Shown here one piece after another: positions 47,677 through 57,038 of a stretch of 64,000 nt of DNA. Within the stretch, counting starts at the first letter, position 1; each line of letters starts with the position of its first letter. The stretch lies in assembly GCA_902729315.2 (NCBI GenBank), contig LR746274.1, forward strand, positions 2,135,037 through 2,199,036, in the 5' to 3' direction. The translations under genes and the position numbers were made by a program. Source of the DNA: Spirodela intermedia (taxonomy: Eukaryota; Streptophyta; Magnoliopsida; Alismatales; Araceae). A model generated the notes under the pieces. It searched no databases, had not been told where the DNA came from, and saw only the letters and a list, made by a program, of their open reading frames with translations.

Positions 47677-48379
47677 CTAGGTGCTGTTGAGGCAGAGGCA
47701 GCTCCGCCATAGCTCGCTTATTGGTGAGTTCTTCTGAAGACAGGAGAAAACCAGTGGAAGTTAGTGAGAAAGAGAGAGAGAGAGAGGATAGGGTTTTTCT
47801 GCTTACCCTCCTGGGTTTCTCGTAGAGTAGCTCGGGGGGAACCTTGTAGAGGTCTTCGTCAATGGCGCGCCGGGGGGGGCGCTTGGTTCCAGCGTCGCTG
47901 TCGGAGTCCCTCCGTTTGTTCTTCTTCTTCTTCTGCAGCTCCGGCGGCGGCGCCGCCTGCTGGTGCATGCTCTCACCGGTCGCCGGCACCCTCCGAGCCT
48001 GCAAGTCCACCGACGTGAGATCAAATCATGCGGAAGGACCGAACGGCGATGAGTGGAGGGAAGAGGAGGAGTAGACCTTTCGAACATGGGATGTCAAGGT
48101 CGCCGCCGCCGCCGCTGGAGGCTGGTCGTGGAAGCGGTAGTTCCCAGCGTCCTGTGCATAGAAAGAGTAGTGCGGCGTGTGATGAAGGTAGACCCGGCCT
48201 ACGCCGCCGGCGAGTCGACCTCCTCGGCGGTGAAGTGCTCCGGGGGGCGAGGACGGGCCGACACGGCGGCCGGCGGAGCGATCATCGCAGTAGTTCCAGC
48301 TGCCAAATGGGGAGACGCTGCGCCTCTTGGTAGGCTCCTGGGAAGAGAAGAAATCATCGTCAGCTGGGAACTTGAGCAT
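47677..48379 (-). CDS. RIN4/NOI-like protein
   Basis: Three minus-strand exons join in frame to 183 residues: 48379-48077, 47998-47807 and 47733-47677 (TAG). Introns are GT-AG. The N-terminal part contains RRSVSPFGSWNYCDD, resembling the NOI/AvrRpt2-cleavage motif (VPxFGxW), although Pro and the variable residue are swapped. Exon 2 has the hallmark AIDEDLYKVPPELLYEKPRR. Exon 3 ends ISELWRSCLCLNST, matching the LW-x-CLxL tail of At5g09960/At5g64850-type proteins. Family members are small RIN4-related proteins that often sit at membranes. Their function is poorly known, with RIN4 itself being an immune regulator. The usual LPxTQxFExA block after CDD is not seen in this frame. That segment is GC-rich and may hold a frameshift, sequencing error or true divergence. 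A TATA-like box and a CT-rich leader precede it. Confidence 0.78.
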
Positions 48380-48449
48380 GAAGGAAAAGACAGAGGGGGG
48401 AAAGACATCTCGAAGATGTAGCTCTCTCCACACCCACCCACCTCCATTC

Positions 48450-48451
<2 letters not shown>

Positions 48452-48500
<49 letters not shown>
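48452..48500 (-). repeat. (CT)n in the probable 5' leader of the NOI-like gene
   Basis: GA on the plus strand, so CT in the sense of the gene, 73-121 bp upstream of its ATG. (CT)n leaders are common in plant genes, and GA/CT runs are targets of BPC/GAGA-binding proteins. Confidence 0.85.
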
Positions 48501-48503
<3 letters not shown>

Positions 48504-48557
48504 AAGGGACAGGTGCTCCAAAGTTTGGAAATGCAAGGGAATGAGGGGTTCGGCAGC

Positions 48558-48566
48558 CTTTTTATA
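48558..48566 (-). promoter_or_regulatory. TATA-like box of the NOI-like gene
   Basis: TATAAAAAG on the minus strand, about 180 bp before the ATG. Transcription would start near 48530, which places the CT tract in the leader. Confidence 0.5.
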
Positions 48567-48586
48567 CGTCTTAGTGCGACCTTTTC

Positions 48587-48591
<5 letters not shown>

Positions 48592-48634
<43 letters not shown>

Positions 48635-48668
48635 GTCTCTGTCTCTGTCTCTGTCTCTCTGTGTCTCG
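48592..48668. repeat. (CT)n and (GTCTCT)n tract
   Basis: A CT run passes into about five GTCTCT hexamers, ending near 48664. It lies just upstream of the NOI-like promoter. Confidence 0.85.
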
Positions 48669-48671
48669 CAA

Positions 48672-49024
48672 TCCTCCATTAAAGTCATTCCGAAGGTGAC
48701 CAGTTGACGTTCTTGCAATCCTCTCTCCCTCTTCCTCCAGCCTCATTAAATTGTTACCGATCATGAACAGTTGACGTATAAGAATCCTCACTCTTTCTCT
48801 TTCTCTCTCTCTCCCCTCTTCACATATCTCTCTCTACTTGTTGCTCTCTCTCGATCTCTCCCTCTCTCGCTCGTCTTCTCTCTCTCTCTCTCTCTACTTC
48901 CAGCTTTCTCTCTTCTCTCTCCATACCCCTTCTCTACCGCTGCTGCTTCTCTCTCTATCTCTCTCTCCTTCCCGCTTTCTCTCTTCTCTCTCCATACCCC
49001 TTGCTCTACCGCTGCTGCTTCTCT

Positions 49025-49095
<71 letters not shown>

Positions 49096-49205
49096 ACTCC
49101 AGCTCAATTAATCCTTACCCATGACGACCAGTCGACGTTCCAATGACTCATCTCTATCTCTCTCGGTCAGTAAATTCATACTGAACACGAGTAGTTGAAG
49201 TTCAA
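48672..49205. repeat. Four diverged copies of a ~45-bp motif separated by CT tracts
   Basis: Copies at about 48672-48716, 48737-48784, 49098-49143 and 49168-49205 share a TTAA(A/T) start, a CATTCC/TTACC-like centre and a (C/T)AGTTGACGT-like end. Between copies 2 and 3 lies a second duplication (about 48895-48957 and 48970-49028; CTTTCTCTCTTCTCTCTCCA then CTACCGCTGCTGCTTC) and (CT)n at 49029-49088. Confidence 0.6.
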
Positions 49206-49925
49206 GGAGCCCTCACCTTTCTCTCTACCATTACCCTCCCGGCACGTTGTCAACGCTGCAAACAAAAACCCGGCTTCCACAGCCACGGATTCTCGAATCC
49301 CCAGGCCCTTCCCCCCGTCCCGAGAAATCCTCCACTCCAGATCCCGGAGAAGAGAGGGAGAGCGAGAGAGAGAGAGAGATCTGCTGATCTCATCACCCCG
49401 GAGAAGAATGTCTTCTTCCTCCTCCGCAGCTCCTTCTTCCCCGCGGCCTGTCAGCGCCACCCCCACCACGCAACACTGTTTAACGACGCCGACGGCTCAT
49501 CCGCCATCGCCGCTGACTCCCCCCCCCCCCCGCCTCGCAGTGCGGAACAGACAGATTGCAGCTGCTGTGGACTCTCTCTCCTGGAATTTACTCCGTCTGC
49601 TGCTACTGCCGTTGCAGCCTTCCGCTGCCCTTCTTAATCCTTCTTCCACTACCGCCACCGCCACCCGCCATCTCCCTCCCTCTTGATTCCCGTGGGGCCG
49701 CCGCCACCTACCTCGGCCGGCTTTTGTCGGCAGATCCGCAGCTGGTGGCGGCGGAGCGGGCGGTGTACGGCGGCGAGCGGGCGGCGCCGCCCCGGCGTGC
49801 GTCCTGCGCCGTAGAAGACGGCCGCGGCACGTTCAGAATACAGCCGCCAGAGCCCGTTGCAGGGCCGAAGCTCCGGAGCAGGAATCCGCCGGGGGCACGT
49901 GAATTTCCTTATTACTACAAATAAA
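49089..49925 (+). other. GC-rich stretch with possible unassigned coding sequence
   Basis: Open frames include 49409-49686 (MSSSSSAAPSSPRPVSATPT...) and, in another frame, 49675-49924 (AATYLGRLLSADPQLVAAER). Codon-like GC bias is strong and the two could be parts of one frameshifted gene. I cannot name a family. Pro/Ser-rich translation of low-complexity DNA is an equally good explanation. Confidence 0.25.
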
Positions 49926-49949
49926 TGGGCCCAGTCCCCCAAAAGATAT

Positions 49950-52900
49950 TACCTTTTAAAGAAATAAAGTATGCAACCTGGATTCTCATACTGAACATTA
50001 CAAAGGAGCGGGCTGGGCTAAGCCTGAGGGCCCATCACGTACTCTAAAGCGGGCCCGGCATTGCTAGAAAAATGAAGTAAATTTAGGACCGGGCCAATGG
50101 GCCTCAAAAAACAACTCGATTTTTTACTAAATTAAGCTCAGGCCGACTTTATACGTGGACGACTCCAAGTAGGGTTCGATGAAGATGAATATACAAGCTC
50201 CAAAACCTACTCACAGCTTTGTGCACCCTAATGTCTATGGGGTTGTGATCATCCCCACCACAAGCTTCTTAGGTTCACCATGACTAAAATCTGTGAGTTT
50301 GGCCGTCTCTATTGATGGTCTTTGGAAGGCTAGGCTTTGTGGCATGTTGGATTTCATCAATTCTTAGCAAGTGAATCATTTACCATCTCCATCATGGGCC
50401 TCTTATGGTTCATGAGTATTGCCAATGAATTAGTGTAAAAAAGTTGAGTAAATAATAAAAATCTCCTAATGTTTACTTTTATAGGATATTGTCTCACAAA
50501 TCATCATCACTGGGCCCATCAAATCAATGCTTTGGCTATTGTGGTTGATGGTCTCTAAATTGGGGACATGTGCCTTACCTTAGATCATTAATCAATGAAC
50601 AAATGGGGGTGGGTTTATTTGCTTCTTCTTGAAGAATTATAGAGTTTACCAAAAGTGAAATAGGAACCTAATGCCATAGTATTTATCTGAATAAATTTAA
50701 GTCTGCATGCATGGTTTAAGAAATAACTCTCATTTTGGAGATTTTTAAATGTCAATTTTTCATGGTGCTAATCATAACTCACATATTTGTGACAAAAATG
50801 TTTCATCAAGCATGAAAAACACAATTTTATTTAACTGCATGTGATATAGAATGATATGATTTGTAGTATTGTTACTTTTAATCATTTTTAGGTTTTAGCC
50901 ACTTACTTTAGTTCCCAAGCATTAGCTAGGCACTAATTATCTCTCTTATTTATGCCACTAGTATTCATGAGCTTCTTTTGTTCATGACTTTAGATGATGT
51001 CATTAGCTCATTTTTGCCCCACATATGTTCTTTCTATCCACATTCTATCTCCACCCTTGACTAGAGTGCAGTAGTGAAATTATATGAGCCTTTATAGTGC
51101 AATTATCCCCAAGCCCATTTTTTAGCTTTTCTCTAGACCTTGTAAAACTTGTTCTCCCACTAGTTGGGTTTGAAAATTATAGTGCAAAATTTATATATTA
51201 ATTTATGCAACTTCATAGCTTCTATCTTAGCATAATTCTATATATTATGGCTCTAAACTTCATACTCTTAACTTATATTGCAATGCAAGATGCACGTATT
51301 GAAATTTTATGTTTAATATATTAAATTATTTCAATGTCAATCCTAAGTTTTATGTGTTTTTTTCAATGTAAATTTCATATATAACATATTGAGCTTCATA
51401 TAATGTGGATTTCTCTGACATAATATTGCATTTGATGCATAGAGTTAATTGCATATTTTCATATGCTTGATGCTTGTGTCACATGAGATAATTTTTATTT
51501 AATGAGATATTAACCTAATAGACTCATTAATGCATAAGGTATTTTATCATATATTGAATATCAATCTTAATATATTCTACTATTTCACATTGTAGTGTCT
51601 CATGTACCAGCACATTAAACTCAAAGTATGATATTAGTTTGCAACATAACTAATAAGTTGAAATATCTACTTGGACCTAATCTATTACTAGGCAACACAA
51701 CATCTCATATATCAAAATATCTCTCTTGATACATTTGTTATGTTGGAGTATTAAATGAATAATTTATTAATGAAAAATAATTAAAAAATTAAAATTCTAA
51801 ATATACTTGATATGAGACTAAACATAAAAAATGTTTATACATAATCTAAAATATTTATATCAAATGTCACATGGGAATTCATTGAATACACGTGATCCGT
51901 GATGTTAAATTTATTTACTTGACTAACTTCATTGCATGGAATTATCACTTTACAAGTAGTTTTGAAAATCATCAAAATATATAGGAAACAAAATAATGAG
52001 AAATGAAGCAGCTTAGACACATATCAACAAGATTTCATGAACTAGAAGATTATTATGAAATTTTTCTTAGTCTACTATGTACTAATGTATTTCTATCAAT
52101 ACATTTGAATAGATTTGATATAGAACTTATTGACTGAATTCATATAATTTACTCTACTACATATCATTTTTGAATATTAACGAATTTACTTTAAAACATA
52201 ATTTCAAATATTTTCAATCATGAAAATTAGGTTTATAAATATTTAGATTGTAATTCAATATGTTTAATTTACCATTACATTTTATTTGAGGCGATCTAGG
52301 TCAACTTTGATTGCTAAATGACCATTACATCTAAATAAATATTATAAGTTCTACTCTCACAATATCAAATCCTTATTGAAATGATTCAAACTAACACAAT
52401 TTTGAATATGAATGTTACGTCTTAACAACATTACATAATGTTTTTTCTTAAGGATATCTCAAACTTTAACTAAAATATTATATAATTATCTTAGTAATTT
52501 GATTTTTTTAAAAGAAAAATAGACATTGAAAAATCACATAAATAAGAGAAGATTTGTATACTTCATTTGCCTATAAATATCATGTCTTTCCAATGGTTCA
52601 TTTGTAGATAATCTCTACATTCCCTATGACCTCAAGCTTTTCACTGAATTATTTAACAAGAAAATCATAGAAAAATTGAGAGGTCTCTATTGGTTAGGCA
52701 AAACATGTGAAGACATTGAGTTGATGAACATTTATAGGCATTTAGTAATCTCCTTCAACTTGATCAAAATTATAGAATCTTTAATCATCTACTAGCATTT
52801 CAAGGCAAGAGGACAATAGAAATGAAATATCCAACATTGTCCTCTTCATCAACTTCTAGACTCAATCTTAGGTGACATCATCTTTTGAAAAAATATCTCA

Positions 52901-55900
52901 CAGTGAAATATTTTTTATTATTATGAGATAACTTCATGATTCATTTATATTTAGCCACTTAAGGGAGTTAAACACATTTATTAGATATTGACAACCTAAA
53001 ACCATGAATCTAAATGAGAATTTCAGGGAGAAATTTTAAGAGAGCTGAACTTAGTGATCAATTATTATGATTGGACAATCAATCTCAATGGAAGCTAAAG
53101 AACAATGATTGTTCATTCAGAATTAACGTAGGACATGAGACTTTGAGAAAGAAGATCAATACAATCAAAGAAAGTTAATCCATATCAAGGATTAAAATCA
53201 AATCATTTCAACCTCTCCCTTCTTAAATATGAAATATTTTTTTCTAATATAACTTCTCATAAAGTAAATTATTAACCTTAACTACTATACAATGTAATTT
53301 TACTTAGATTGAAGTATCAACCTTTATATATTTTATTATTAATAAATGTAATGTGACATATATTGCCCTACCAACCTCATTATACTTTGTTGTTATGCAA
53401 TGTGTTTTCATGTACTTAAATATCATGTTTGATGTACAATAATATTTAAGAAAACTTCTCATACTTTAAAAATATAAACTATTATATTCTACTTTTTCAC
53501 AATATAAACTTCAATCTAGATATCTATATATATATAATGTTTCATTTACTATACTATTAAAAATTAAGTATTTTCATTTTTCTATCATTATTTTTTTCTT
53601 ATTATATGATGTCATACTTTAAATTAATCTTATTTTTTCTTTTTTAAATATCACTAACTACTTATTCAACAACATTAAATGATCATTTGGCCTTCATTGA
53701 CTGATTCTAATCATAAATATATTTCCTAGTTATTTATTTTTTTGTAATTGCAAAGAAATATGTCTTAATGTTTTACCTTGATGTTCAACAATATAGTGGT
53801 GTTACCAAGTAGAAACATTGTTATGCCTTTCAAGCCACTTTGTCACTTGTTCTCACCATAAAAATTATTGTTAAATTTGGGGTTGTTGTAAGTTTCATAG
53901 TGGTTTATCTCATTAACTTGACCGCATCCTCTCTTATTGATGATGTTTCTCTTTTAAATTGCATCTCTAAAGTATTGAATTATTTCACTTTTCGTGTCTT
54001 TAGATCTATTGGTTTCATTATTTTTCTAGCATTTGAGTTGTATAATCTATCATGTCTATTTCTCATGATATAATTTTAAAATACAAAAGATATGAATATT
54101 TATTTTATTAGATTCATATCATTTGTTCATTGATTTAACATTAACACAAGAAAGTAAATCTAGACTTCGATCCACAAAGCACAAATTTTGATAAAGAAGC
54201 CAAGTTTGAACCCATATAGCTCGTTATTACAATAGTTGAGACCACAAAAACTTACAAGGGTCAATCTAGAATCCACAACTGATGTTTAAATCGAAAAGTA
54301 GAGGTAGATAACTTCAAAGAGAGTAAAATATTATCATAATTGCCCTTGGGGTTACAATGTTGGGGACTTGGCACCCTTAAAAAGATCAATTTTAATGGTG
54401 CTTTAAAATTCCCCTTAAAACAACACATTAAAATAAATTCAAAATACAAACAAATGAAAAAAAAATAATTTATAACATATTTATGATACATTTATGACAT
54501 GTTTTATGATGAGCCCAATCTAATTTTGAGGCTCTTAAGGTATTGTCATCTTTTGTAACCCGTACTTCACACTTCTAGAACATTTGGTCCACTAGTTTTA
54601 GGCCACAAAAATATTTCATCTTTTATTATTTTTGACGTGATGTCCTACATCAAACTCCGTTATTTTAGAAAACTCATATTTGAGTATTCATTAGTCTTTG
54701 TAACATAATTACTTCAAGTATTTTTACTTTTAAATCATAAGCATATGCTTTGTCTTTAGTCTTTGGCTTGAACCTCCAAGTATAACTCCTAGTTGAAAAT
54801 CTGTACTTCTTTAAGGATGCAATGATGATTGTATCATTTGCTTTACAAACTTGTCTTTGTTAAGCCTCATGAATAATCTTGATAATTGAGTGAGTGCTTG
54901 ATATAATATGATATGCTATCAAAGTTAGTGGTTGATTCCCACTCTCTTGATTTATTTTCAGAACATCTTGCTTATAAATTTACTTTTAAGACAGTTGAAT
55001 TTTTTTGTAAGGATCAAATCTCATTATTTCTTCTTCTATCAATTTTTTTCTCTTCATACAATCAATACTTAGTGTGACATTTATTCAAGCTTGAATCTTT
55101 ATTGATCTACCCAACTTTATAAGGATGCTGACATTTCTTAGTTTTGAGTCATAACTTTCGAACCATAGTTTAAGAAATATTATTTTTACTATTGCAATTT
55201 CTAATAAAAATATCATGACTATTTTTATTAATAATATATTATATTTTGGAAATATTTTGATGTTGAGATTGATCTTCTCTTGATCTAAACATGAGCTTCT
55301 TCATAATCAATAAATGAAAATTAGTATATTCTTCTATATATTAATTTCCAAACTTCTTATTCATATTACTAGATCCAATAAAATTATTCTCAATGATATT
55401 TTTTATTTGTTAGGTATCAACATATTATGTACGCTATGAACTTTATTGAAACTTGAAAATGTTTATACTAAATTCGATGAGCCACAACATCAGAAATATT
55501 GAATCTTCATGTATATTAATTTAAAATGTTAAAATTTTACTTTGATACTAAATGAGACAACATTGACATCATAGATAATAGAATCTAGCCTTGTATCCAC
55601 AAATCATAACCTTTGATAAACAAGCTAAGTTTACTTCATATAACTAGTAACTATAACCCTTGGATTCACAAGGAATTGTTGGGGGACAACATTGAATCCA
55701 CAAGGAATGCTTGAATCTACAAACAATGGGATAGAGCTTAAATATGATATTTTTTTTATAATTGAGAAATGATAGTGAGACTATAATATGTGGCTTTAAA
55801 ATAGGCTGGGTTTTTATTAAGGTATCCTTAAAAACAATGTCAATTTTAATGAACTTTATTATGAGTCTAATTTAATTTTGGGGCTTTAAATATCTTGTCA

Positions 55901-56880
55901 TCTTGGTAGCATATACTTTATGTTTCTAGAGCACCTTGCCCATTTATTTTTCACCTGGGTCAAAAATCTTTCAACCTTTTGCTTTGTAGAGGTAATGCTT
56001 ATATTAATCACTTTCCTTGAAAACTATTTCATTATGCTCATTCTTTCTCACTTGCACCTTTACCCAGCTCTACCACTTAGGATTGGGATTCCTTTGAATA
56101 TAATGATAATTCAACTTCATGCATCTCACTCCATATTGTTCTACTTTAGCACATTATCACAATGATCCTTTGTCTCATGCACAATCCCACTCACCTTCAT
56201 TTCTAATGACATGCCAAACCTTTGTGCATGTTATGCATGTGTCACCATACAATGCAGCACACCCCCCTTTTCTTGAGCATATCATGCTTCTTTAACTACC
56301 CATCATGAGCTGTGGACTTGTAGGCATGTACTAAATATCCTAGCATGCAAAATTGAGATGAATGAAACCTTGATTAAGAGTTGGTTCAAAGATTCATCTT
56401 GTTGCTTGAATCTTCACTCAACTAAGTGCCATTATAATTAAGTAGGGAGATATTTTCACTAGCAACCAAACTTGACAATTATCCACACTCATCTCATCCT
56501 TTCTATATCAAATGGGTGTGTGGAACACTTGTGCATGTACATTCTTGAATGATAATTTTTTTTACACTACCTATGTGGCACCTCCTCTTGGTCTCCAATC
56601 AAGCTCTTGACGCATGGCTTTCATTGATTTTCTCCAGTAATATTTCAAGTTAGCTATTCATAGGAAACCTTGTTGATCTTGCTCTACTCATACTACACCA
56701 TGCTAGTCCTTCCCATACTTAGTAAGATGTGTGCCGTCTCTAGGAGTAAGATATTTCCTTCGTTGAAACATAAGACTATGCTTGTATAATGACAATACTT
56801 TCATATATGATGAAAAATAAATGAATATTTTTTTATTGCACCAAAGATATGTGCCAACAGTTATTGATAAATAGTAGTGT
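49950..56880. other. AT-rich gene desert
   Basis: Nearly 7 kb with stops in all frames and no recognisable domain. A diverged repeat pair lies at about 54120-54640 and 55565-55960. The rest shows nothing I can support. Composition suggests old methylated repeats decayed by C-to-T change. Confidence 0.5.
54120..55960 (+). repeat. Diverged direct repeat pair, ~1.4 kb apart
   Basis: Both copies run through blocks like ATCCACAAA, AAGCTAAGTTT/AAGCCAAGTTT, ATCAATTTTAATG(G/A), TCTAATTTTG(A/G)GGCT, TTGTCATCTT and TTCTAGA(A/G)CA. Copy 1 is about 54120-54640 and copy 2 about 55565-55960. They may be worn LTRs of a lost element. Confidence 0.55.
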
Positions 56881-56923
56881 CAAAGCGGATAGGTTCACCC
56901 CCGTTGCTTTACTCAACACCCTG

Positions 56924-56931
56924 TATAAAAG
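56924..56931 (+). promoter_or_regulatory. TATA box of the O-FucT-like gene
   Basis: TATAAAAG, 108 bp before the ATG at 57039, where AT-rich desert changes to GC-rich gene. Confidence 0.65.
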
Positions 56932-57038
56932 CCTGCCCTCCCGCTTCCTCGCAACGGTGGATCTCCGTTGGGCTTTGAGTACTCCTTCCAGTCGGGGAGG
57001 TGGAAGTGACCCCAGACGCTCCCACGGTGGGGGATCTC

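Noticed and set aside
47677-48379. SIAMESE-related cell-cycle inhibitor
   Set aside because: DLYKVPPELLYEKPRR loosely recalls SMR motifs, but FGSWNYCDD and the LWxxCLxL tail fit the NOI/RIN4-like family better.
48360-48791. Minus-strand ORFs with RE and SL runs upstream of the NOI-like gene
   Set aside because: They are microsatellite translations. The real start is the ATG at 48379 after the TATA-like box and CT leader.
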